Shown: piece by piece, positions 21,544 to 31,236 of the stretch | Layout: the number at the start of each line of letters is the position of its first letter | Position numbering within the stretch: position 1 is the first letter of the stretch | Assembly: GCA_002102555.1 (NCBI GenBank) | Contig: MCFL01000010.1 | Span: 372,001-436,000, forward strand | DNA: 64,000 nt | Direction: 5' to 3' | Origin: Catenaria anguillulae PL171 | Lineage: Eukaryota > Blastocladiomycota > Blastocladiomycetes > Blastocladiales > Catenariaceae | Program-made: the position numbers and the translations under genes | Notes under the pieces: model-generated | Databases searched by the model: none | What the model was told of the DNA's origin: nothing | The model's input: only the letters and a program-made list of their open reading frames with translations

Positions 21544-24500
21544 ATGCTCGTCTTCCCGGTGTTTCTGCGCCGCTTCATCCTGCCCGTCTTTTCGGCGGCA
21601 CTGGGCGCACTGCTCATCTTTGTCACCTTGTTCCTGTACCCGCTCGCCTGCCGCTCAAACATCTTTGACCACAAGGACCTCAATGCCCGTCCTGGCCTTG
21701 TCGCCTTCCACGGCTTTGTCGCCGACCTGTCAAAGTTCCAGACCGACGGCGACCCACTCTCGGAAATCCGCAAAGCGTGGCAGGGTAAGGACATTTCGCT
21801 CCTACTCCCGCGCATGCTCTGGCTCGGCCGCCTGCCGTTGAAATCGGACAACTCAAACAACAACTATGCCGACAACGACATTAACCAGTGTGTCAAGGAT
21901 CCGCTCGTTGCAGACGCTTGGCTCAAGCTCTACCTCCAAGAGGAACTCAACCGCCTGTTCACCCTCAATAATCAAACCGGCACTCTGGACTTGTGTGCCA
22001 AGCCTCGCCACCTCACCACCACTTTGCCGCAAATGCGCGTGGTTGCCAACGAAATCGCCGCAGTGACCGATTCGAGGTTCATGCCCTCAACCTCAAGCAA
22101 TCTCAAGCTCGACTTTACGCCCATCGTCAAGCACAACGAGACGCTCGCCCGTGATCCACCCGATCCCAGCGTCAAGTGCATTGTCGACCCCGGCGTCGTG
22201 CGCCAGCTCTACGCCAACGTCATTGGCCACGTCGGCATCACGCTCAACGGCCTGGGCGTGCGCCCACCTGCCAATTTTCTTGAAACGTTTTCCGAACTCG
22301 AGGAAAAGCGGCTCCTCAACACCACCCACGTCAATACGCTTGGCGGTCTTGTGTGGATTGGCGACTACTTGTTTGACGTCTCGAGGTACTTGCAGCATGC
22401 GACAGCGTTCTACCTCACGTCTCCAGTTGCAAACTCGTCCACGCAACTCAACATTCCCGTGGCGCGCGAGGGCGACACCATGTTCCTTCCTCGCGACCTC
22501 ACTGACTACTTGTCTCGACGCGTTGGGCTCATGTCGCGCACACCAGACACGTTTGCTCAGGATATTCCCGACGAAAACACACGAAGGCTGTACCGGCGGT
22601 GCATGATGAAGCTGTTTTACGTGGGCAAGCGCGGGTCGCGAGGATGGTCCATGTGCGCCGAGTGTTTCAACCGCGACTGGCTCTTCATGGCCATTGTCAT
22701 CTTGTCTGCGCTAGTCACGCTCAGCAAGTCGTTTGCGTCGCTGCTGGCCCTGCGCCGCTTTGCAGCGGCTGCAGCCATCATTGCCCCCACCAAGAATGCG
22801 CGTAGGGGCGATGGCGACACGCGCATGGCAGAGTCGCATACGCTTTTTTTCGTGCCCGTGTTTGCCGAGCCCGTGGCCGTTCTGCAGCGGTCACTGTCGT
22901 CCATTGTCCAGTGCCACGTCGCAAACAAGGTGCTTGTGGTTGTGTGCGACGGAAACGTCCGGCCAAAGGGCGAGGTCAAGGACACGTGGCAAGTCGTGCT
23001 GGATCATCTCCGATACCGTCAAGCGCCCGGCCAGCGCGACGAGCCGCCCATGGCCCTGCACTACACGAGCTTGGGCCAGGGCCGCAAGCGCACAAACCTG
23101 GCAAGGGTCTACGCCGGATATTGCACGGCCACGGACGGATCGACGGTACCCTGGGTCGTGGTCGTCAAGATTGGCCACCCTTGGGAACGCACCACGGCAT
23201 TGCCGGGCAACCGCGGCAAGCGCGACTCGATGCATCTCGTTGTCCGGTACCTGCACACGTTGCTCACGTACCCGGGCCTGAATCCAACCACAGTGTTTTC
23301 ACCACTCGAATGTGCGCTCCACCAAGCCCTCAATGCTTCCGGAATTGACCCAACCCGATTCGAATTCTTGATTGTGGTCGACGGCGACACATACATCTCG
23401 CGGCGCGCACCGCTCATCCTGCTCGATGCACTGGCTGCCGACCGCGGTCTTGCCGCGGCATCCGGCGGGTTGACGGCCGACAATGCATTCACGACGCTCG
23501 CATCTGCCATTGCTGCATTCCGGCTGCACATGGACACGCACGTGCGTGCCGCTGCCCAGCAAATGTTTTCGTTTTCTGCGCCCGTCAACACGGCATTCAC
23601 GGCGTACCGGATTCAAGCACCGCCGCCGCCCTTGGCACACACGAGCGGAAGCGCAGGCGCACGTGCAACCGACGATGCCGATTCGGGCGCCGGCGTGTTA
23701 GGTGGTACCACAGCCGTTCTCACGGGCGCTGGCACAGAGTCGAGCGTATCCTTGTCGAGCGCGTCGTCGGCAAGTGCAAACTCGATTACGCATCAATTGG
23801 ATGAAAAGCCCGGGGTGCCTGATTCGACCGCCGCCACGGCTTCCACATCTGCAGCGCGCGACCTGATTCTCGCGCATTCCCAAGTCCTGCACCGCCTGTC
23901 ACTGTCGTCGCTTACCTCTGCCTTTGAGCAAAACCTGTTCCTATTGGGTGAAGACGCACACATGACCACGACGCTGCTTCTTGCGCACCCGACCCGGCGC
24001 ATCACTTACATTCCCCGCGCGCGCGCCTGGACGCCCGTGCCCACGGGCTGCCTTGCCGTGTTCCAATGGCTTACGCGGCGGTGGATCGCGCACGTGTTCA
24101 CATCCATGGACCAGCTGTTTGCGCCCTTGGCCTTGCACCACCGATCGCCCTCGGCAGCGGCCAGTGGGCCTGTTGGATACGTGTGGGCGGCCGTCAAGGT
24201 GGTGGCCAAGCGCAGCTGGACCTTGTTTTCGTTGTTGGTTGCACTCACGTTGCCGTGGATCGCACTCATCTTTTTGGCGGTGGCGTTCTTGTCGTGGCGC
24301 AAGCCATCGAGCTTTTTCCGGCTGGCGACCTATGTGTGGGCCGGATTGGTGGGTGCACAACTGGTCATCACATGTGTGGCGAAACGGTGGGATGTCCTTG
24401 CACAGATCTTTGTGTACTGCGTGTTTGGCGTGGTGATGGTGTGGATCTTCGTGCCGCTGTGGGGATTGGTGACGGTGACAAGGGTTCGGTGGGTCGATCA

Positions 24501-25515
24501 GTGGCCCGCTGAGGGAAGCACCAGATACAGGCGGCCGGGCGGGTTGCTGGATTTGGTTGTGGAGATGGAGGCCGAGGCGTTTGCGAGTGGTACGGCAAGT
24601 GTGGCGGCAGGTGCCGGGTATGCGGCAAGCGCAGCCGGTGCTGGCGGTGCAGGTTCCATCATGTCGTCTACGGCCGCCGCAAGGAGGGTTGCCGGGACGA
24701 GTGCAAGTGTGATTGCGCCCATGTCCATGGTGGGCGGCGCTGGCGTGCTTGGAACCAGTCCGTCGTCGACGACCTCGGGTGGCGGCGGCGGCGGCACCGG
24801 CATGCTTGCGCGACGCGGATCGGCGCTCTCAAACAAACTCCGCATTTCGACCATGTCCACATCTGGCGCGCAGAGGAACAGTGTCTTGTCACCCACAACA
24901 CCAACAACGACCGTGTCCATGATTGGCTCGTCGTTGCAACGCTCAAGCGCGCTTGCCGCGCCCTCCCCGTCGGCCGCTTCGTCGCCCGCAGGCACGCCCA
25001 GCCAATCCGTGACTCTGCTCTCTGGCTCATCGCCGTCAACCCCCGTGGCCTCTGCGCTGACGTACCACCTGGCCGCTGGCGGACACGCCCCACTGGCGAC
25101 CGACTCGCCCAACCCATCCGCACAACTCACCACCCTTGACCAATCCGACTCGCCCTTGTCTCCCGCCATCCTCACGCCTCCTCCGCACCGCCTCGACGAA
25201 GAGTCGCCCGAAATCCTGCTGGGCATGCGCACCACCGTGTTCCGCACGCACGCTGCGCAGGCGCTGTCGCGGCACCTGCTGCGGTCGCCCATGCTGGCCA
25301 ACGACCCTTTGCTCGATCCAAATGTGTCGCTGACAGACCCTGCCTCCGAGGGCGGCAGGTTGGTTCGCGAGCTGGTGGATGCGGTGACTGCGCGGCTCAT
25401 GGATGAGCTGCGTGATGATCGCATTGCGCTGTTGGACCATTTGGTCGAGGTGGAGGTGGTCGAGTGGTTGGTGGCACAGAGACGGGCGGGATCGTCGGGT
25501 GGTGATGCACAGTGA
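21544..25515 (+). CDS. Divergent chitin synthase-like family 2 glycosyltransferase
   Basis: A single exon of 1323 residues. A membrane segment at about 4-30 and another near 378-405 flank an N-terminal extracytosolic region, followed by the GT2 core. Chitin synthase features are clear: VVVKIGHPWER with PGNRGKRDSMHLV, the VDGDT acceptor-metal motif at about 610-614, and LGEDAHMTTTLL near 800. The family signature EDR is EDA and QxxRW is spread as QWLTRRW (about 838-844). The LPGCFTLYR block is replaced by SAPVNTAFTAYR. Several membrane segments follow at about 895-975, then a Ser/Thr/Gly/Ala-rich tail of 250 residues. The layout resembles classes IV-VII without a myosin or cytochrome b5 domain. 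Altered motifs mean that activity is uncertain; it could be a specialised or regulatory paralogue acting at the plasma membrane. Confidence 0.8.
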   Translation: MLVFPVFLRRFILPVFSAALGALLIFVTLFLYPLACRSNIFDHKDLNARPGLVAFHGFVADLSKFQTDGDPLSEIRKAWQGKDISLLLPRMLWLGRLPLKSDNSNNNYADNDINQCVKDPLVADAWLKLYLQEELNRLFTLNNQTGTLDLCAKPRHLTTTLPQMRVVANEIAAVTDSRFMPSTSSNLKLDFTPIVKHNETLARDPPDPSVKCIVDPGVVRQLYANVIGHVGITLNGLGVRPPANFLETFSELEEKRLLNTTHVNTLGGLVWIGDYLFDVSRYLQHATAFYLTSPVANSSTQLNIPVAREGDTMFLPRDLTDYLSRRVGLMSRTPDTFAQDIPDENTRRLYRRCMMKLFYVGKRGSRGWSMCAECFNRDWLFMAIVILSALVTLSKSFASLLALRRFAAAAAIIAPTKNARRGDGDTRMAESHTLFFVPVFAEPVAVLQRSLSSIVQCHVANKVLVVVCDGNVRPKGEVKDTWQVVLDHLRYRQAPGQRDEPPMALHYTSLGQGRKRTNLARVYAGYCTATDGSTVPWVVVVKIGHPWERTTALPGNRGKRDSMHLVVRYLHTLLTYPGLNPTTVFSPLECALHQALNASGIDPTRFEFLIVVDGDTYISRRAPLILLDALAADRGLAAASGGLTADNAFTTLASAIAAFRLHMDTHVRAAAQQMFSFSAPVNTAFTAYRIQAPPPPLAHTSGSAGARATDDADSGAGVLGGTTAVLTGAGTESSVSLSSASSASANSITHQLDEKPGVPDSTAATASTSAARDLILAHSQVLHRLSLSSLTSAFEQNLFLLGEDAHMTTTLLLAHPTRRITYIPRARAWTPVPTGCLAVFQWLTRRWIAHVFTSMDQLFAPLALHHRSPSAAASGPVGYVWAAVKVVAKRSWTLFSLLVALTLPWIALIFLAVAFLSWRKPSSFFRLATYVWAGLVGAQLVITCVAKRWDVLAQIFVYCVFGVVMVWIFVPLWGLVTVTRVRWVDQWPAEGSTRYRRPGGLLDLVVEMEAEAFASGTASVAAGAGYAASAAGAGGAGSIMSSTAAARRVAGTSASVIAPMSMVGGAGVLGTSPSSTTSGGGGGGTGMLARRGSALSNKLRISTMSTSGAQRNSVLSPTTPTTTVSMIGSSLQRSSALAAPSPSAASSPAGTPSQSVTLLSGSSPSTPVASALTYHLAAGGHAPLATDSPNPSAQLTTLDQSDSPLSPAILTPPPHRLDEESPEILLGMRTTVFRTHAAQALSRHLLRSPMLANDPLLDPNVSLTDPASEGGRLVRELVDAVTARLMDELRDDRIALLDHLVEVEVVEWLVAQRRAGSSGGDAQ

Positions 25516-26542
25516 GGAATTGATGCCGGAGGACAGGGAGGCGTGAGTGAGTGTGAGTGTGAGTGTGTACAGTTGTTCTTTTTATTCCCGTTGTTTTCAT
25601 TTGTCGTTTGTTTACCCCCCCCCCACAAGAGACGGATTTGTTTGTTGTTGTATTGCGCATTGTGAATTTATGAATGCGAGTTCATGTAAACCCTCTGTTG
25701 CTGTCATCTGATTTTGTGTCACACCACTCTTCCAATTGCGAGGGAGCTGCCAAAGTTCGTCACAACCCAAAACTGAGCTCAAGGCAAACCTGAAGCTCAA
25801 GGCTGTGGAGTGGTTGGACAAAAGATGGACGTGATCGCTTTGCGGGATACGCAAGTCATGAGTTGCCCCTGACTTGGGCAAGACAACGAATGGCCGTGGG
25901 AACCAAAAACACGAGTGAGCCGCTGGAAAGCACAGCTCAAATTTGCTTGTTCTTCGCTCCCAAATTTGAGGCCATCGCCGTGAATCATGACATGATCCAT
26001 TGAGGGCAGCTTGGCGGCTTGAGGTCGCGGTTGCTGATTGGCTGCCATGTGCGGCCCAGGGAAGTTGTGCAACAATTCCCAGCGGCTGTTGCCATGTGGG
26101 CAAAGACAACCAACGGCCAAAACACTGCTGCCAAACAGTCGCCGGCGGCTCGATGAAAAATGAAAATGTTTCCCACGCGCTCATGCAATCCGCTTTCCGT
26201 TTTCTTGATATATCTGTCATCTCGCCTCTTCCTCCCCTCGCTCTTTCGGATTCGCCTCTCGAAGCATTTTGTTCCTTCGGCATCTCTACTACGGTCGCTG
26301 GTCGCCCCTGCTCCCAATTCCACCCTTGCCCTGTCCTTGAGCGTCTTCCTCGCCGTCCGTTCAGTCGATCACATTTCATCCGCCCATCAACATCAACAAC
26401 AATCCCCATCCCTATTACACGTGCTCTGCGTCAATTTATTTACACACGAAGAACCCGACACTCGCTTTCCGTTCCCACGTTTCTCCGACTTGACATACGA
26501 ATTCCTCCAAATATACTATACCGTTCGGACAAAATATACACC
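25516..26542. other. Intergenic region
   Basis: About 1 kb between two plus-strand genes. It holds a C run of about 10 near 25615. No gene recognised, although the stretch 26100-26500 is pyrimidine-rich like a long 5' leader of the CAP gene. Confidence 0.4.
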
Positions 26543-27720
26543 ATGATCACCTCAACCTCGACTCGCGCCGCTGCCAGCAGCCACTCTCGCGGTAGGACTC
26601 GCACCCACTCCCGCTCATCGACCGTGACCGTGATCCTCGCCATCAGCGCGGCCCTGGCCTTGGTGACGGTGCTGCTCACTTCCGTGGCCCATTCGGCAGC
26701 TGTGCCTGCGTCGCCGCTCGAGAAGCGTGATCCAAGTTATGGCCAAGCGCGCCCCGGGTCGTCGTCCGGATTGGGATCGGGGGCAGCTGCAGGGAGCGGT
26801 AATGCCATTGTGACGCGTGTGGTGTCGGCCCCTCGAGCTGTCGTGTACGTTTTATGCTCAGCGCCCAGCTCACTCATCCCAAAGGCTGCAGTGATGAATA
26901 ACGGACCGGCTCTCGGTGTATGTACCAAATAGGACCGTCAAGGTCACAAAGACCATCATTGTCTCTGGCGGCACAACGCGTACCATCACCAACCGGCAAA
27001 CCGTGACTGCCACGCCCACAAAGGTCGTCGTGTACCGCGGCAACATCGACAATGGATCGGGCAATGGCGCTTCGACCCCGCCGCCACCGACTCCGGCTCC
27101 GCAGCCGCCTCGCCCGCAGCCACAGCAACCCGCGCCTGCCCCTCAACCTGCCCCAGCTCCCGCACCGCGACCAGCCAACCCGCCGCTTGGTCAGATTCCA
27201 TCGGGGCCGGGATCGCTTGCACCCATTCCACTTGGTGGGCCGTCGGGGTCCAATGCAGATATCACGTATGCCATGGCCGTGGCCGTCAATGCCATGCGGA
27301 TTGCCAATGGAGTGTTCACGCCCTTGATGCCCAACACGTGCGTCAATTGGTTTCACCTGCTTTTGCACTCTTTGACAAACTAACGCAAATGACTTGTGCA
27401 ACCATTTCAATAGCCAACTCGCCCGTGCCTGCGTGGAGCACGCTCTTGACATGGCCCGCAACAACTTTATGGATCACCGCGGGTCGGACGGGTCGTCGCC
27501 CGCTGCGCGCGCCGAAAAGTTTGGCTACAACTGGTCGTCCATTTCCGAGAACGTGGCGGCCGGGCAAACCTCACTTGTCCAAGTCATGGAGTCGTGGATG
27601 AACAGCTCTGGCCATAGGGCCAACATCCTCTCGCAATCCCCAAAAGACTTTGCGTCGGGGGTTGCACAGGCGCGCGACGGAAAGTATTACTGGGTGCAGT
27701 GCTTTGGGTCCTTGTTGTGA
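26543..27720 (+). CDS. Secreted CAP/PR-1 (SCP) domain protein, Pry-like
   Basis: Exons 26543-26844, 26933-27337 and 27414-27720 give about 337 residues. The N-terminus is basic, then hydrophobic (VTVILAISAALALVTVLL, about residues 28-46), followed by AHSAAVPA and the dibasic LEKR, a good Kex2-type site. A Ser/Gly linker and a Pro/Gln-rich stretch (about 148-184) precede the CAP domain at about 215-337, with HALDMARNNFMDH, GYNWSSISENVAAG, WMNSSGHRANIL and YYWVQCFGSLL. Catalytic-like His and Glu of the CAP cavity are in place. Pry proteins bind sterols and fatty acids and are exported. The third exon frame continues cleanly across both introns. Confidence 0.88.
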
Positions 27721-28624
27721 GAAACTCAGTAATGTGGTCTAGGGGTCGCCAAGGATCAATGACCAAAACAAAGGACAAGGGTGGTGGGCAAACAAGAGCA
27801 AAGATGGATTGCCGCCGGTTAACCAAGACCCTTGACATTCTCCCAACTCTCTCCTCTTTTTCATTTCTTTCTTCTCTTGCTCATGATTCGTGGACACTGA
27901 CTCGTGGTTTCCCACGCGTGCTGCCGAAGACACAGATGATGGGTGTAGACCGCCCTAAATCAGCCTCCTTTTTCTCACCCCAATGTCATACCCCCGCCTC
28001 CCATGAAAGTTCTCCACTTCACTTATGCAGTGGTCACTGTCCGTCTTTTGACTTATTTGTCCCCCCCCCCCCTCTCACCCTCGCCGTCACACTTTGCATT
28101 CCCACCACTCTGTTGTTTGTTGCCCGTCCCTCTGACTATTTACATCACACAGTCCGTCACGGTCTCTGCTCTTCTCGGTACTTTTGTCACGTTCACGACC
28201 GAGTCGTCTTATTTTCCCCGCCATTGTCGATACTCGCTTGTGTCGGTCGTCATCTATCCACGTCTATTTTCCCCTGTCTCTGCGTTTTCATCATGTGTTT
28301 TGAAAAAATATGGATTTCATGGGTTCTTTGCCATGCTTGTCTTGGATCGTCACTCACCTGGTGTCTGTGGTGATCCTAATGACAGAATCTGAAAATGGCC
28401 ATAAGTGCATCCATGTCAGACTATTCATTGTATATTTTCACACAGCACACTGCAGGTGACAAAGTCGCACCAAGTCTGATGACAATTCCACTAGTACCAA
28501 AAGGATATCTATGTGTTTGGAAAGTATGCGACTCTATTCTATCATTCTGGCAACATGTCTTTGCATACTGTATCCGCGAACTTTCCCAATCCTCAACATC
28601 CCACGCGCCCTCGCCTGGATTCAA
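27721..28624. other. Convergent intergenic region
   Basis: About 900 bases between convergent CAP and subtilase genes, with a C run of about 12 near 28061-28072. No gene recognised. Confidence 0.4.
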
Positions 28625-30365
28625 TCAAGAGCACACGGACCCGTCCCACGAAAAGTCGCAGTAATCCTTCGGGTAGAATGGCGGACACGGGCAAATCGGG
28701 CTGGGCGACGTGTACGGAATCGACCAAGTGGTTGACGTTGTTGAGGTCGCGGCCGACGTCGTGGTGGATGCCGCAGACGTGGTCGTGGTGGTGGTGGTCG
28801 GCAGCGATGTATCGGTGGTAGTGGTGGGAACAGGCAAATCCGCGGTAGTTGTTGGGTCAACGGTTGAGGTCGTGGTCGTCGTGGTCGTCGTGGTCGTCGT
28901 GGTGCTTGTCGGAGTCGACGGAGGCGGCAACCGGTTCACGCCATTGAACAAGAGCAAGTTGGGTGACCCCTTTGTGTTCGAAACAACATCCTTGGTCGCC
29001 AAGCTAAGCATCCGTCGCTTGAGCTCGGCGGGCATGAGTCCGTTGGGAGAGTCTGCGAGCAACAGGGCCGCGACACCAGCAGCATGTGGGCTGGGTGCAC
29101 ATACCACAAAAATGAGCAACAGTGGAACAATGAGATGTGAGCAGTCACGGTTGGCGGGCAACATACGCGGCCATGGACGTTCCCGATTGCTCTTCGTTTC
29201 TGCCACCGGGCAAGGTGGATCGGATATTGACGCCAGGCGCCAGCAATGAGACGCACTAGTGATCAGAGTCCCCAAGTCAGAACGCGGACATGATCCGGAC
29301 ACATTTGGAGCGTATGGAATGGAAGAAGAAAACGGACCCTGCCCCAGTTTGAAAAGCTCGCCAACCGGTCGCTCGGGTCCGTGGCCCCGACCGTAATGGT
29401 ATCGCGCACCCTCGCGGGCGACACATTACACGCACTTGCACCGTCGTTGCCCGCGGCCGCAATCACATGCACGCCTGCAGCAATCGCCGCCTCAACAGCC
29501 TGGTCCGCCAATGTCTGGTTCCCACCACCGCCAAGCGACATGGACATGAGTGCGCGCTTGTTGCCCGATTTTTGGACTTGCTCGACAACCCAGTTGATGC
29601 CTGCAATTACATTGGACCAGTCGCCTTTGCCGTTGCTGTCCAGGACTTTGACGGCAACCACGGACGCGCGTTTGGCGACACCGTACGTGGCCGAGGCAAT
29701 TGTTCCGGCGCAGTGGGTTCCATGGCCTGTTGATTTCCAGCGCAAATGCGGCAGTCAACTGAATGCTGCCAACTGAAGCGAAAAAAAGAAGAATCAAGAA
29801 ACATGTGCGAACCGTGATCGTCCCTGTCGGGGCAACCTGCACAAAACGTGCGGCCCCACCTTGCCCTCCCCTGAAATTCGCGATGCTCGGTCGCAATGCC
29901 CGTGTCCAGCACATAAGCCGTGACGCCCGACCCGGCAGAGTCCGGATAATAGTAAGGCTCCTGAGTGGCGCGCGTGCGCTGTGAAATACGGCGCAGGCCC
30001 CAGGGCACGTTGCCGCCTTGGGTCCCGAATGCCGTGACTTTGCCATCGGGTTCGATCAAGGAAATACTAGAGTCGCGAGACAGCACACGAGCGACAAACG
30101 TAGGCGAGAATTGGCCAGCAAACCCGCGGAACTGGCCGTGGATGTTGTATTCGTGGTTGACTTTGTGCTCGAGCGTGGTGGATTCCTTTGCGTTTTCTTG
30201 GGCAATGGCCGTGGCGAGTTTGGTTTTGAAGGCTGACGGGTTGGCCGTGGGTTTGAGCGTGATGATCCACTTTGTGTTGGAGCTGGAGTTGGCAGCAGCG
30301 GTTGGGAGTATGGCCGCAGCAAGCCAGAAGGCGACAAGCGCCAGGAGGCGGGATAGCGTCTGCAT
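28625..30365 (-). CDS. Secreted subtilase (S8, proteinase K-like)
   Basis: Four exons (30365-29813, 29726-29338, 29255-29167, 29090-28625) give about 498 residues. Residues 1-25 are a signal peptide, followed by an I9-type propeptide with KWIITLKP and a second hydrophobic block. The catalytic triad is intact: Asp154 in AYVLDTGI, His186 in GHGTHCAGT and Ser341 in QSGTSMAAPH; the oxyanion Asn is in AAAGNDGAS. After the catalytic domain a Thr-rich linker of about 75 residues, coded by repetitive GTC/GTG-type sequence, leads to a short Cys-containing end (CPCPPFYPKDYC). It is predicted to be exported and to act as a serine endopeptidase, perhaps wall-anchored by the Thr-rich stalk, which would be O-glycosylated. 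All three introns keep phase (1, 0, 2). Confidence 0.92.
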
Positions 30366-31236
30366 TTTGGGAAACAGATGTTGGACCTGGCAACTTGGAC
30401 GCGGTCAACCCGGTTGGCCAGGGATGTCGGGCGCAAGGTTAACTTGTATGTCGGTGCAGTCCTAACTTGATTGGGATCCATGCAACAAATGTATGCGTTT
30501 GCATTGGACCCATGCGGACACCATGTGCGACCAATTGTGCTGTGTGTGGCGACACAGTTTGCCTGTTTCAAGTGTACACTTGCTGCACAATACACCCAAG
30601 AGGCGTCATTTTTCCATGTAAATATATTGTTGGGGATGATTTGGCGTGGTGAGACAAGCGCTGAGTGTTTGGTCGCCACGTGCAACTTGAGTGATCAATC
30701 GACCACGACAAACGCCACACACTTCTCTTGCCGAATTCGAAGTGGTTGCAGAACCATGTAAAGAAAGAATGCGGCTGTGGGATGCCGGCTACCCCAAGCT
30801 TCAAATCCCCTGACGACGGAAATTACACATGGATCCACAGGCGGCCGACATTTGTCATACGCGCATGGCCTCGAGTCGCATACCTCGTCTGCTGCTTGCG
30901 GAGTGCATGTATTCCTGTATGTAAAATGTATCGCAACAATGGTCGGCAGCAATGCCGAAAACGAAAAGCAAGGGGTGGGTGGGGTAGGGGTGTGAGGGTA
31001 CATACGCTCTTATGTGAAAGAATGATGGCAAAACAACGGCAGCGACAAAGAAAAAAGGCACAAGCATCGACAATAGCAATGAATGACACAAATCAAAACG
31101 AGCGAAAGACACAGCCAACAAACCACAAAAAAATAGAAGAGAACAGCTTCACGCACGCACGCCAACCAGCCAAGAGACCGCAACTCCACGCTCAACAGCA
31201 ATAAATACCTTGAGAGGCAATGGCGCACGTGGCCAG
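30366..31236. other. Intergenic region
   Basis: About 870 bases between two minus-strand genes. Nothing recognised; the part next to 31236 is probably the 3' UTR of the bZIP gene. Confidence 0.4.

Noticed and set aside
24498-25628. Long minus-strand frame opposite the chitin synthase-like gene (376 codons)
   Set aside because: Shadow of the Ser/Gly/Thr-rich tail on the other strand, without its own domain or start context.
28860-28920. Repetitive GTC/GTG tract as a minisatellite
   Set aside because: It is in frame and codes for the Thr-rich stalk of the subtilase.
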